Below, in pieces: positions 52,460-64,000 of a stretch of 64,000 nucleotides of DNA (the stretch's first letter is position 1; each line of letters begins with the position of its first letter). A program made the position numbers and the translations under genes. A model generated the notes under the pieces. The model searched no databases. It saw only the letters and a program-made list of their open reading frames with translations, and was not told the DNA's origin. Source of the stretch: Flavobacterium hungaricum (GTDB lineage Bacteria > Bacteroidota > Bacteroidia > Flavobacteriales > Flavobacteriaceae); assembly GCF_015182285.1 (NCBI RefSeq), contig NZ_PRDM01000004.1:663121-727120 (forward strand). Reading direction: 5' to 3'.

Positions 52460-53242
52460 TTAAATCTCTATCGTTCCTTTGAAAACAAATTTAGCTGGTC
52501 CGGTTAAAAAGACATTTGTAAACTGATTTCCATTTTTATCAAAAGAAACAATCAGTTTTCCGCCTTCGACATTTAAATTAATTGACGTTTTATCCGTTTG
52601 TCCGGTCGCATTCATTGCAATCGCAACAGCAGTCGCTCCCGTTCCGCACGCTAACGTTTCATCTTCAACACCTCTTTCGTAGGTTCTTAAAGAAAAAGTA
52701 TCATTATCTACTTTTTTTACAAAATTGACATTACTGCCTTTTTCGCCATACAATGCTCCATAACGAATTGCGGCACCGTTGTCTTTTACATTATAATGCT
52801 CCAGATCCTCTACAATTTGTACGTGATGCGGGGAACCAGTGTTTAAGAAAGTATAAGAATCTTTTTGCTGAATTTCATCAACATCAATCATTTGAAGTGA
52901 AATAATTGAATCCTCACCAACAGAAGCATGATGCAATCCGTCAGTCGCAATAAAAGTTGTTTTTTCGTCGATTACACCCAATTGATTTGCAAAAGCAACC
53001 AGACAGCGGCCTCCGTTACCGCACATCGAACTTTGGTTTCCGTCTGAGTTGTAGTACACCATTCTAAAATCGGTTTCCGAGTCGTTTTCCAGCAGAATTA
53101 AACCGTCTGCTCCAATTCCAAAACGTCTGTCACACAAGCGTTCAATTAGTTTTACATCTTCTTTTGGAAAGAAATTAGAACGATTGTCAATCATTACAAA
53201 ATCGTTTCCTGTTCCTTGGTATTTATAAAATTCTAGCTGCAT
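52460..53242 (-). CDS. dapF: Diaminopimelate epimerase
   Basis: DapF makes meso-diaminopimelate for lysine and peptidoglycan. From ATG 53242 (MQLEFYKYQGTGNDF) the protein has 260 residues; both catalytic cysteines are seen, in NGGRC and ACGTGA. The open frame reaches 53299, but a perfect -7 box at 53262-53269 lies within that extension. It leads the dapF-GNAT-mltG unit, linking lysine/peptidoglycan precursor synthesis with glycan cutting. Confidence 0.96.
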   Translation of the reverse strand: MQLEFYKYQGTGNDFVMIDNRSNFFPKEDVKLIERLCDRRFGIGADGLILLENDSETDFRMVYYNSDGNQSSMCGNGGRCLVAFANQLGVIDEKTTFIATDGLHHASVGEDSIISLQMIDVDEIQQKDSYTFLNTGSPHHVQIVEDLEHYNVKDNGAAIRYGALYGEKGSNVNFVKKVDNDTFSLRTYERGVEDETLACGTGATAVAIAMNATGQTDKTSINLNVEGGKLIVSFDKNGNQFTNVFLTGPAKFVFKGTIEI

Positions 53243-53261
53243 TTTTTTGTTGTTAGAAATA

Positions 53262-53269
53262 CAAAAGTA
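53262..53269 (-). promoter_or_regulatory. -7 box for dapF
   Basis: The minus strand reads TACTTTTG, 20 bases before ATG 53242. It rules out the upstream in-frame start at 53299. Confidence 0.65.
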
Positions 53270-53401
53270 CGAACTATTAATTAATGAAATGTTAATCAAT
53301 GTTAAAGAGCGTTAAACCATTTTTACAAGTAATTTTTTGAATTAATTTTACGTTAAATAACATGACATAAATTTCTAATAACTTAATTACAAATTTTAAA
53401 A

Positions 53402-54802
53402 ATGAAAAGATTTTCAGCCTTATTTTTAGTATCATTATTAAGTGGTGCTATTACTCTTGGTGCTTACAAGTTATTATTTGAAAGCAGCAATTCGTTTTTT
53501 GGAAAAGGAAATTCTGTTGTAACTCTTGCCCCTAATTCGTATGGTAAAAATGTCGGTTTGGGAGCTGAAACAGTTGATTTTACCGAAGCCGCAGATAAAA
53601 CAATTCATACGGTTGTTCACGTTAAGAATGTTTCGAGAAGAACTGTCAGCAATCCAATGCTGGAATTTTTCTATGGATATGGCGGACAGCAGCAACAAGA
53701 GCAAGTTGGAACTGGTTCTGGTGTAATTATTTCTGAAGACGGCTATATCGTTACTAATAATCATGTTATTAAAGATGCTACCGAAATCGAAATTACATTG
53801 AACAATAAAAAATCTTACAAGGCAAAATTAATTGGAACTGATTCTAAAATGGATATTGCTCTATTGAAAATTGATGCCAATGAAAAACTTCCTTATACAG
53901 CTTTTGCAAATTCTGACAGTGTTAAAGTAGGAGAATGGGTACTGGCTGTGGGAAATCCTTATAATTTGACTTCAACTGTAACCGCTGGTATAGTTTCGGC
54001 GAAAGCCAGAAATTTAGATCAAAGCGGTATTCAGTCTTTTATTCAGACAGATGCTGCCGTAAATCCGGGTAATAGCGGTGGAGCGTTAGTAAATGCAAGA
54101 GGAGAATTAATTGGAATTAATACCATGATTTCATCCATGACTGGATCTTATGTTGGGTATTCATTTGCTGTACCTTCTAATATTGCCAGAAAAATTATCG
54201 AAGATATTATGGAATATGGAAACGTACAAAGAGGTATTTTGGGCGTTGAAGGGGGTGAATTGAACAGTACAGCATCAAAAGAATTGGGAATTACAGAAAC
54301 TCAAGGTTTCTACATTAACAGAGTAACTAAAAATTCTGGTGCAGAAAAAGCCGGCTTAGGAAAAGGCGATATTATTATAAAACTTGACGAACAAAATATT
54401 TCGACTTATGCTGATTTATCAGGTTACATTAATACAAAACGTCCAAACGATGTTGTAAAAGTGACCTACATTAAAGATGGAAAAACAAAAACGGTTCCTG
54501 TTACCTTGACTAAAAATGAGTTTTTCAGTGCCGAATTTAAAGGAATCGAATTGGAGAATATAGATGCTGCTGATAAAAAGAGATTCAGAATTGATTATGG
54601 CGTAAAGATCAAAAACATTACTAATGAGAATTTAATGCAATATCAAAATGAATTACAAGGAAACATTATTCTAAGTATTGATAATGTAAAGGCAACAAAT
54701 GTTGAAACCGTTTCTAAACTTTTAAGCAAAAAAGACGAAGGACAAAGTGTCCGAATTGAAATGATCAACAGAAACGGAGAAATTTTTAGAATCATTATTT
54801 AA
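53402..54802 (+). CDS. DegP/HtrA-type periplasmic serine protease
   Basis: The 466-residue protein has an N-terminal signal/anchor, a trypsin-like domain with His121, Asp151 and Ser225 (TNNHVIK, SKMDIALL, NPGNSGGAL), and two PDZ domains (about 265-355 and 370-466). It degrades or refolds damaged envelope proteins. Length and order match DegP/DegQ. No sigma-E-type promoter is evident. Confidence 0.95.
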   Translation: MKRFSALFLVSLLSGAITLGAYKLLFESSNSFFGKGNSVVTLAPNSYGKNVGLGAETVDFTEAADKTIHTVVHVKNVSRRTVSNPMLEFFYGYGGQQQQEQVGTGSGVIISEDGYIVTNNHVIKDATEIEITLNNKKSYKAKLIGTDSKMDIALLKIDANEKLPYTAFANSDSVKVGEWVLAVGNPYNLTSTVTAGIVSAKARNLDQSGIQSFIQTDAAVNPGNSGGALVNARGELIGINTMISSMTGSYVGYSFAVPSNIARKIIEDIMEYGNVQRGILGVEGGELNSTASKELGITETQGFYINRVTKNSGAEKAGLGKGDIIIKLDEQNISTYADLSGYINTKRPNDVVKVTYIKDGKTKTVPVTLTKNEFFSAEFKGIELENIDAADKKRFRIDYGVKIKNITNENLMQYQNELQGNIILSIDNVKATNVETVSKLLSKKDEGQSVRIEMINRNGEIFRIII

Positions 54803-54870
54803 GTTCAATTTAAAAACAGCTTTGTTTTGAATCTGAATTGAAAGCTGTACAAACAGACTTTAAATGCATC

Positions 54871-54906
54871 AAAAGCCATCTTAATAATTTAAGGTGGCTT
54901 TTTTAT
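54871..54906 (+). terminator. Terminator after the HtrA gene
   Basis: AAAAGCCATCTTAA at 54871-54884 pairs with 54889-54902 with one G-T pair, followed by T residues. Confidence 0.85.
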
Positions 54907-54953
54907 TTTCAAAAATAAACCCGAAAAAAGTTTACGAAATCGATTGAAATGGA

Positions 54954-54961
54954 TACTTTTG
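54954..54961 (+). promoter_or_regulatory. -7 box for the GAPDH gene
   Basis: TACTTTTG is a perfect box, 40 bases before ATG 55002. Confidence 0.6.
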
Positions 54962-55001
54962 CGCCAAATTTTAAAATAGTGAGCATTTTATTTTTTCAAT
55001 T

Positions 55002-56450
55002 ATGAGTAACAAAACATTATACCAAAAAGAGGTAACATTACAAGTCGACCGAAGAAGAGCCGGTGTCGAATTAATTAAAATCATAAGTGATCTATGGTAT
55101 GACAAATCCATCGAAATGGTTTTGTTCAAAAATCAGCTTTTGGATAAAAATGTCAGCGACATCATTAATCTGCATCAATATGCTGGTGAATTTGTAGGCA
55201 AACCGATCACCATATTCGATTCTGTTGAAATCGCAAGAGTAATTTTATCGCTAGAACTCCCGCCAGCAAAAATCGATCTGGGAAAACTAACTTACGAATA
55301 CGGTTTGGAAGAAGACAAATATCCAGATGCCAGATATTTTGTCATGGAGAAATTAAAGAAAGCAAAATCTTCAAAAGAAATTCAGCCAAAAGATGTTGTT
55401 CTCTATGGATTTGGACGCATTGGACGTTTACTCGCGAGAGAGTTAATGTCTAAGACAGGAAAAGGAAATCAACTACGTTTAAGAGCCATCGTAACGCGCG
55501 ATAAAAACGATGCATCAAGTTTAGAGAAACGAGCTTCTCTACTAAGATACGATTCTATTCACGGAGATTTTCAGGGTTCAGTTTCTGTAGATCTAAAAAG
55601 TAACGCGTTAATTATCAACGGAACAACCGTTCACATTATCACTGCAAATTCACCAGAAGAAATCAATTATACAGAATATGGCATCAACGATGCTTTGGTA
55701 ATTGACAATACTGGAGCATTTACTACAGAAGAAGCATTAAAAAGACACTTAACTTCACAAGGGGTTAATAAGGTTTTGCTGACAGCTCCAGGCAAAGGAA
55801 TTCCAAATATAGTGCATGGTGTAAATCATAACGAATTCAATCCAGATGAAATAGATATTTTTTCTGCTGCATCTTGTACCACAAATGCTATTACACCAGT
55901 ATTAAAAGTTATAGAAGATACTTTAGGTATTTCAAAAGGCCATTTAGAAACCATCCATGCTTACACAAATGACCAAAATCTGGTCGATAATACGCATAAA
56001 AAATACCGCCGCGGAAGAGCTGCTGCTTTAAACATGGTCATTACAGAAACTGGTGCCGGAAGTGCTGTCGCAAAAGCTATACCATCATTAGAAGGAAAAT
56101 TAACATCAAATGCTATTCGAGTTCCTGTGCCAAACGGTTCTTTAGTTGTATTAAATCTAGATGTCAAAAAAGCAACTTCTATTGCTGGAATTAATAAAAT
56201 AATGAAGAAATATGCCTTGGAAGGCGAACTCGTTGAGCAAATCAAATATTCTCTAAATAACGAATTGGTTTCATCTGATATTGTTGGAACTTCGGCTCCA
56301 TCAATTTATGATAGTAATGCTACAATTGTTTCAAAGGATGGAAAAAATATCATACTCTATATCTGGTATGACAATGAATATGGGTACAGCCATCAGGTTA
56401 TTCGTTTAGCAAAGTATATTGCCAAAGTTAGACGTTATACTTATTATTGA
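55002..56450 (+). CDS. gap: Glyceraldehyde-3-phosphate dehydrogenase, long form
   Basis: The enzyme oxidises glyceraldehyde-3-phosphate. At 482 residues it is about 150 longer than ordinary GAPDH. A helical N-terminal segment of about 130 residues precedes the NAD motif GFGRIGR (136-142). The catalytic Cys292 is in SAASCTTNAITP, and the phosphate-site segment TAPGKG replaces the common SAPSKD-type sequence. Long forms occur widely in Bacteroidota; the role of the extension is unknown. Monocistronic by position. Confidence 0.93.
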   Translation: MSNKTLYQKEVTLQVDRRRAGVELIKIISDLWYDKSIEMVLFKNQLLDKNVSDIINLHQYAGEFVGKPITIFDSVEIARVILSLELPPAKIDLGKLTYEYGLEEDKYPDARYFVMEKLKKAKSSKEIQPKDVVLYGFGRIGRLLARELMSKTGKGNQLRLRAIVTRDKNDASSLEKRASLLRYDSIHGDFQGSVSVDLKSNALIINGTTVHIITANSPEEINYTEYGINDALVIDNTGAFTTEEALKRHLTSQGVNKVLLTAPGKGIPNIVHGVNHNEFNPDEIDIFSAASCTTNAITPVLKVIEDTLGISKGHLETIHAYTNDQNLVDNTHKKYRRGRAAALNMVITETGAGSAVAKAIPSLEGKLTSNAIRVPVPNGSLVVLNLDVKKATSIAGINKIMKKYALEGELVEQIKYSLNNELVSSDIVGTSAPSIYDSNATIVSKDGKNIILYIWYDNEYGYSHQVIRLAKYIAKVRRYTYY

Positions 56451-56471
56451 TAAACCAAACCCCTTATTTCT

Positions 56472-56502
56472 AAAACCATCAAGTTTTCTTGGTGGTTTTT
56501 AT
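56472..56502. terminator. Bidirectional terminator between gap and lrp
   Basis: AAAACCATCAAG at 56472-56483 pairs with 56488-56499 (one G-T pair), with T residues after it. The flanking genes converge. Confidence 0.8.
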
Positions 56503-56961
56503 TTATATCGGAAGCACTGTAGTACTTTTTACTTCAGAAATAACAAATACCGTATTAATCAAAGAGACTTCTGGAAGAACAGATAACTTCTTTTGATGAA
56601 AATGATGGTATCGTTCCATATCTGGAATAATTATCTTCAACATGTAATCAAAATTTCCCGAAACATAATTACACTCCACAACTTCCGGCATTTCTAAAAT
56701 TGCTTGATTAAAACCTTCAGAAGTATCATAAGTTTGTTTTGTCAAAGTAACTTGACAATACACGGTCAGATTATTGCCTAATTTTTTCTTATTTAAAATA
56801 GAAACATACTTCTCTATAACTCCCTCTTTTTCAAGACGTTTAACACGATCATGAACCGGTGTCAAAGACAAATTTATTTTATTTGCAATATCTTTTAAAG
56901 TGTAATGAGCATCTTCCTGAAGAAGGCGTAGGATTTTTTTGTCAATTTCATCTAGCAGCAT
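56503..56961 (-). CDS. Lrp/AsnC family transcription regulator
   Basis: The 152-residue regulator has an N-terminal helix-turn-helix (DEIDKKILRLLQEDAHYTLKDIANKINLSLTPVHDRVKRLEKEGVI) and a C-terminal RAM ligand domain. It is divergent from the alanine dehydrogenase gene, with 198 bases between the starts. In several bacteria Lrp-type proteins control ald, so a local regulator with alanine or another amino acid as ligand is likely. Confidence 0.93.
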   Translation of the reverse strand: MLLDEIDKKILRLLQEDAHYTLKDIANKINLSLTPVHDRVKRLEKEGVIEKYVSILNKKKLGNNLTVYCQVTLTKQTYDTSEGFNQAILEMPEVVECNYVSGNFDYMLKIIIPDMERYHHFHQKKLSVLPEVSLINTVFVISEVKSTTVLPI

Positions 56962-57116
56962 TACGAAAACGTTTTAATTAAAAATCAGAAATCAGTCATT
57001 TTTTCTTTTTAAAGGGTCAAATATTTTTCAAAAAAGAAAATTTTTCTGTAAAAGTATAAAATAAAATAATATTTTCTTATTTAATACCGCTTTATCAATA
57101 ATATATACGCTATCTG

Positions 57117-57124
57117 TAGCTTTG
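57117..57124 (+). promoter_or_regulatory. -7 box for ald
   Basis: TAGCTTTG is a perfect TAnnTTTG box, 35 bases before ATG 57160. Confidence 0.6.
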
Positions 57125-57159
57125 TAAAAACAAATTTAAAAACAACAAAACGTAACAAT

Positions 57160-58278
57160 ATGATAATAGGTGTTCCTAAAGAAATCAAAAATAACGAAAA
57201 CCGCGTAGCTTTAACCCCAGCAGGCGTATCTGAAATGTTAAAAAATGGACATACAGTTTATGTTCAGGCAACTGCAGGTTTAGGAAGTGGTTTTGCAGAT
57301 GAAGAATATACAAATGCTGGTGCAGTTGTACTTTCAACAATCGAAGAAGTTTATGCAATCGCAGAAATGATTATTAAAGTAAAAGAGCCTATCGCTTCTG
57401 AATATCCTTTAATCAAAAAAGACCAACTATTATTCACTTATTTTCACTTTGCTTCATCTGAAGAGTTAACTCATGCAATGTTGGAAAAAGGAGCTGTTTG
57501 TTTGGCTTACGAAACTGTAGAAAAAACAGACCGCAGCTTACCGCTTTTAGTTCCAATGTCTGAAGTTGCAGGTCGTATGGCTATTCAGCAAGGTGCAAAA
57601 TATCTTGAAAAACCATTAAAAGGAAGAGGAATTCTTTTAGGAGGTGTACCAGGAGTTCCCCCAGCAAAAGTATTAGTTCTAGGCGGGGGAATAGTAGGTA
57701 CTCAAGCAGCAAAAATGGCTGCAGGTTTAGGTGCTCAGGTAACTATTATGGACCTAAGTCTGCCACGTTTACGTCAGTTAGATGACATCATGCCTGCAAA
57801 TGTAAACACAGAAATGTCTAATCATTACAATATTACAAGAGCAATTAAAGACGCTGACTTAATTGTTGGTGCCGTTTTAATTCCAGGAGCAAAAGCACCG
57901 CACTTAATCACTCGTGATATGCTTAAATTAATGCGTCCAGGAACTGTAGTTGTTGACGTTGCTGTTGATCAAGGCGGATGTATCGAGACTTGTACACCAA
58001 CAACTCACGAAAATCCAACTTTCATTATAGATGATATCGTTCACTATTGTGTAGCTAATATGCCAGGCGCAGTACCTTATACTTCTACTTTAGCTTTAAC
58101 TAATGCAACTTTACCTTATGCTGTACAACTAGCGAACAAAGGATGGCAAAAAGCTTGTGCAGAAAATGAAGAATTGAAAAAAGGATTAAATGTAGCTAAT
58201 GGAAAAATTCTTTACAAAGGAGTTGCCGAAGCTTGGAATCTTCCTTTTAACGAAGAAATAGTGTTGGCAAACGCATAG
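57160..58278 (+). CDS. ald: Alanine dehydrogenase
   Basis: Ald interconverts alanine with pyruvate and ammonia using NAD. The 372-residue protein shows the family start MIIGVPKEIKNNENRVALTP, the substrate region FTYFHFASSEELT, the NAD motif LGGGIVGTQAAKMAAGLGA and VDVAVDQGGCIETC. Length is standard. It is divergent from the Lrp gene and ends at a strong hairpin. Confidence 0.96.
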   Translation: MIIGVPKEIKNNENRVALTPAGVSEMLKNGHTVYVQATAGLGSGFADEEYTNAGAVVLSTIEEVYAIAEMIIKVKEPIASEYPLIKKDQLLFTYFHFASSEELTHAMLEKGAVCLAYETVEKTDRSLPLLVPMSEVAGRMAIQQGAKYLEKPLKGRGILLGGVPGVPPAKVLVLGGGIVGTQAAKMAAGLGAQVTIMDLSLPRLRQLDDIMPANVNTEMSNHYNITRAIKDADLIVGAVLIPGAKAPHLITRDMLKLMRPGTVVVDVAVDQGGCIETCTPTTHENPTFIIDDIVHYCVANMPGAVPYTSTLALTNATLPYAVQLANKGWQKACAENEELKKGLNVANGKILYKGVAEAWNLPFNEEIVLANA

Positions 58279-58319
58279 TGCCTGCACTAAAATAAGTGCT
58301 TACTAAGTCACTACATTTT

Positions 58320-58354
58320 AAAAGACTTTTCTTAATTGAAAAGTCTTTTTTTTA
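58320..58354 (+). terminator. Terminator after ald
   Basis: AAAAGACTTTTC at 58320-58331 pairs exactly with 58338-58349, followed by T residues. Confidence 0.88.
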
Positions 58355-58360
58355 TGTCAT

Positions 58361-58387
58361 AAAAAAACCTGCCTTAAAAGACAGGTT
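58361..58387 (-). terminator. Terminator after pafA
   Basis: AACCTGCCTT at 58366-58375 pairs with 58378-58387 with one mismatch; on the minus strand a T run follows. Confidence 0.75.
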
Positions 58388-58410
58388 AATACTATTTACT
58401 TTAAAATATT

Positions 58411-60030
58411 TTATTTCTTTTCATCCAAAATTTCAGTCATCACTTTTGCTTCGGTTCCGTTAGGAAAAGTAACTTTAATTTTTTGAGCGATTGTAGGAGC
58501 TATTTCTGTTATAGCTTTCTTATCGTATGATTCTCCTTTTTTGATATGCCAGCCGTAAAAAATAGCAGGCACATGAGTATCATAAGAATAAGGGGTTCCA
58601 TGTGAAGTTCCTGTTGTTGAATATTGAATATCTCCAGGCTTATCTAAAACTATAAGATCTCCGTTTTGTGTAACGTCATATCCTTTTGCTACAAAATTCA
58701 AATAATAATCGTTTCCAGAATTAGCCAAAATTTCTTCCTCTGTATATACTTTTTTCACGTGAGGCTGTGCCATCAAGTAATCTTTAAAGGCTTGTTTTAC
58801 TTTAACAAGTTCTAACCCTTTTTCCTTAATCAAAGATTTATTAAGAAACACATTAAAATTAGAATAGTTTTGAACTAAATCAATTCCAAAAGTCTTAACT
58901 GAAAAATCCTGCATACCTTTTCTAACATCTTTAGAAGGGTAATTATCAACATTATATTTACGATCTTTCAAGTAAATTACATTTTCAGCTCCAGCATGAT
59001 CCGCAGTTAAGAAAAGTAAATAGTTGCCTTTTCCAACTGTTTTATCTAAATAAGCCAAAAAGTCAGCAATTGTCTGATCCAATCTCAAATAAGTATCTTG
59101 CAATTCCATCGAACGAGGCCCTAGTAAATGCCCTACATAATCAGTAGAAGAAAAACTAACTGTTAAGAAGTCTGTGATATTATCTTTTCCTAAATCTTCT
59201 TTTTCAATGGCTCTCTTTGCAAATTCTGCTAATAAATCATTCCCATAAGGAGTAGCTCTGATTATTCCAGCATCATTTTTCTCATACATTGTTTTTAAAT
59301 CATAAGGAAATACTGGAGCTGCACTTCCATAAAGCTTTCCTTCATAAGGATTATTATCAGGAAGACTTTCGTTATAAGTAGAAGCTGGTTTGTAAAGATC
59401 CCAGCCTTTATTGATGTAATTCATATAATGTTTCTCATTATTGAACTGAGAAACCCATTCTGGTAATTTTTCCCCGTAAAAAGTACTTGAAATAAAATCT
59501 CCAGTTTTACTATACCAAAAAGCCCAATTAGCAAAGTGTCCTGCAGGTAAAATAGCACCACGATCTTTTAAACTCATTCCGATAACTTTACCGCTAAAAT
59601 TGGTTGCCATTCTAACTTCATCTGTAATGGTAGTACTTAAAAGATTTTTTGGCGACATTGCACCTTCTTCTTTTGTTCCATTTCCAACCGTTGATACCGA
59701 TGCATCATCTGTACAATATACATCTTTTCCTAAAGATCTGCTGAACCATTCGTTTCCAACAATCCCATGAGTAGCAGGAGTAGTTCCTGTGTAAATTGAA
59801 GCATGCCCTGGAGCTGTATAAGTAGGCATATAATTATAATGCATATTCTGAAAAGTATATCCATCATTCATTAATCTCTTAAATCCGTTTGGTGAAAAAT
59901 CGTCTGAAAACCGATATAAATATTCCATTTTCATCTGATCTACTACAATACCAACTACTAACTTAGGGCGTTGTTGCGCACTTAAACTTGAGACAATAAA
60001 TAATGTCAGCAAGGCTATACTTTTTTTCAT
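58411..60030 (-). CDS. pafA: PafA-type alkaline phosphatase
   Basis: PafA hydrolyses phosphomonoesters with two zinc ions and a Thr nucleophile. The 539-residue exported protein has a signal peptide, metal ligand Asp31 in VDQM, nucleophile Thr72 in TYTAPGH, Asn93 in GNEW and Lys155/Arg157 in SLKDRGA. The spacing agrees exactly with T79, N100, K162 and R164 of the Elizabethkingia enzyme, with a constant shift of 7. TADHAG and SHGTPYSYDTH supply the remaining metal ligands. No PHO-box-like element is seen. Confidence 0.93.
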   Translation of the reverse strand: MKKSIALLTLFIVSSLSAQQRPKLVVGIVVDQMKMEYLYRFSDDFSPNGFKRLMNDGYTFQNMHYNYMPTYTAPGHASIYTGTTPATHGIVGNEWFSRSLGKDVYCTDDASVSTVGNGTKEEGAMSPKNLLSTTITDEVRMATNFSGKVIGMSLKDRGAILPAGHFANWAFWYSKTGDFISSTFYGEKLPEWVSQFNNEKHYMNYINKGWDLYKPASTYNESLPDNNPYEGKLYGSAAPVFPYDLKTMYEKNDAGIIRATPYGNDLLAEFAKRAIEKEDLGKDNITDFLTVSFSSTDYVGHLLGPRSMELQDTYLRLDQTIADFLAYLDKTVGKGNYLLFLTADHAGAENVIYLKDRKYNVDNYPSKDVRKGMQDFSVKTFGIDLVQNYSNFNVFLNKSLIKEKGLELVKVKQAFKDYLMAQPHVKKVYTEEEILANSGNDYYLNFVAKGYDVTQNGDLIVLDKPGDIQYSTTGTSHGTPYSYDTHVPAIFYGWHIKKGESYDKKAITEIAPTIAQKIKVTFPNGTEAKVMTEILDEKK

Positions 60031-60053
60031 ACTTAAATTATAATATTTAATTA

Positions 60054-60061
60054 CAAAAATA
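60054..60061 (-). promoter_or_regulatory. -7 box for pafA
   Basis: The minus strand reads TATTTTTG, a perfect box, 24 bases before ATG 60030. Confidence 0.55.
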
Positions 60062-60170
60062 AAGATTCACAATCAAACAGACTAGTAAGACAATCATTAA
60101 AAGCTATTAATTGACTTTAATTTAACAGAATACGAATTATTATAAAACTTTGAAAACCGATTAAAAACAA

Positions 60171-60200
60171 AAAACCCTGTTTCAATAGAAACAGGGTTTT
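60171..60200 (-). terminator. rRNA operon terminator
   Basis: AAAACCCTGTTTC at 60171-60183 pairs exactly with 60188-60200 (4-base loop), directly downstream of 5S rRNA, with a T run on the minus strand. Confidence 0.9.
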
Positions 60201-60207
60201 AAAAAGA

Positions 60208-60314
60208 AAGGCGACGACATACTCTCCCACATAACTGCAGTACCATCTGCGCAGGCGGGCTTAACTTCTCTGTTCGGGATGGGAAGAGGTGAGCCCCGCC
60301 GCAATAACCACCTT
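60208..60314 (-). rRNA. rrf: 5S ribosomal RNA
   Basis: The minus strand starts AAGGTGGTTATTGC and ends near GTCGTCGCCTT, which pair as helix I. The interior contains CCCATCCCGAACAGAGAAG, the diagnostic loop of 5S rRNA. Length is 107 bases; ends are set by pairing. Confidence 0.95.
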
Positions 60315-60440
60315 AAGAAGTTATAATTGCTTTGGGCAATCTGTTTTAATTAACAATTGATAATTGACAATTCATAATTAAAACCAATATCTTAACATAC
60401 TGAGATAAAGAAATACAATAAATTTGGTTAGAAAGTTTCC

Positions 60441-60462
60441 TCCCGGGTCTTTGGACCCGGGA
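60441..60462. other. GC-rich hairpin near the 23S 3' end
   Basis: TCCCGGGTC at 60441-60449 pairs exactly with 60454-60462. It lies in the 5S-23S spacer, close to the 23S 3' end, and may be part of rRNA processing or folding. Confidence 0.55.
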
Positions 60463-60469
60463 AAAGGGT

Positions 60470-63355
<2,886 letters not shown>

Positions 63356-63487
63356 AGTCATAAAATTAATTACGACCGTTTTTTTTTGTTCTTTACAATA
63401 AAATTGTAAAAAACGCTTTCTACTTTTATTATTTTCTTATCTCAATATGTCAATGAACTTTTATTTACTATGCTTATAGTAAACCAG

Positions 63488-63561
63488 TGGAGAATAACGG
63501 AGTCGAACCGTTGACCTCCTGCGTGCAAGGCAGGCGCTCTAGCCAGCTGAGCTAATCCCCC
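63488..63561 (-). tRNA. tRNA-Ala (anticodon TGC)
   Basis: The minus strand folds with acceptor GGGGGAT, anticodon TGC in CTTGCACG, and T arm GGTTCGACTCC. The CCA end is not encoded. It lies in the 16S-23S spacer, its usual place. Confidence 0.96.
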
Positions 63562-63719
63562 ATTTTTAAATCTTAGATTTTAGAATTCAGATTTTAGATT
63601 ACTGATTCTGATCTAATTTCCTTTGGTGAATCCCAGCTTCCAGAATTTCCTTTAAATCAAGCTTTTCAGTCTATTGTTTTAAATCTAAAATCTGAGATCT
63701 TAAATCTAAAGTCAAATAG

Positions 63720-63793
63720 TAGTCCCGGGCAGACTCGAACTGCCGACCCCTACATTATCAGTGTAGTACTCTAACCAGCTGAGCTACGAGACT
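63720..63793 (-). tRNA. tRNA-Ile (anticodon GAT)
   Basis: The minus strand folds with acceptor AGTCTCG paired to CGGGACT, anticodon GAT in CTGATAAT, and T arm AGTTCGAGTCT. It is the partner of tRNA-Ala in the rRNA spacer; CCA is not encoded. Confidence 0.96.
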
Positions 63794-63916
63794 CTGTTTT
63801 ACTTAATTTTCATTTTTTTTCAAATTAACAGCAAGAGTAATACAGTCTTGGAATTCCAAAACATCAAATATCCATCTTATTTCCAAGGCGTGTCCGAAGA
63901 CTAACACCAAGGCTCT

Positions 63917-64000
<84 letters not shown>

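Overview
The window looks like a chromosomal segment of a Flavobacterium-type bacterium (Bacteroidota). The evidence is low-GC DNA, start codons generally without a Shine-Dalgarno purine block, many -7 boxes of the TAnnTTTG type, and genes typical of the group: PafA-type phosphatase, long-form GAPDH, two-subunit methylmalonyl-CoA mutase, and SusC-like plug modules. Species identity cannot be settled by reading alone. Nearly all of the window is ordinary core genome. I see no phage, plasmid backbone, transposase, CRISPR array or toxin-antitoxin locus.

Layout. 1-6 kb: end of an unidentified gene, an NAD(P)-binding oxidoreductase, the mutase chaperone MeaB, a membrane sulfatase-type phosphotransferase and a MATE exporter. 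6-12 kb: small secreted proteins (one interrupted by an in-frame stop), a PPK2 kinase, an S9 peptidase and a CPBP protease. 12.9-16.6 kb: an ECF sigma factor, a membrane protein in the anti-sigma position and a von Willebrand A protein, both of the latter carrying SusC-type plug modules without a barrel. The vWA gene has a clear single-base frameshift. 17-20 kb: SDR and MtaB. 21-30 kb: a long minus-strand block with hydrolases, a helicase-like half protein, an HTH-less sigma-54 activator, a NatAB-type ABC exporter and grpE-dnaJ. 30.8-39 kb: tRNA-Trp, hisS, a MacB-type permease, prmC, ribD, YigZ and a thioesterase. 39.5-49.7 kb: dnaA, a LMW phosphatase, a methyltransferase, an aminotransferase, a dienoyl-CoA-reductase-like SDR, then udk, an FtsB-like gene and both mutase subunits. 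49.7-60 kb: a lysozyme-like protein, mltG-GNAT-dapF, an HtrA protease, GAPDH, divergent lrp/ald and pafA. 60.2-64 kb: an rRNA operon on the minus strand (16S - tRNA-Ile - tRNA-Ala - 23S - 5S), cut by the window end inside 16S.

The most interesting material is (a) the sigma / anti-sigma / vWA module with paired plug domains and its frameshift, (b) several dispersed hairpin-forming intergenic repeat families, (c) a DnaJ missing zinc centre I, (d) a sigma-54 activator with no DNA-binding domain and GAFTSA in place of GAFTGA, and (e) tandem 20-bp repeats just upstream of a promoter. I did not find a gene cluster I would confidently call a new defence or biosynthetic system. All family names come from motif recognition by eye; no database search was run.
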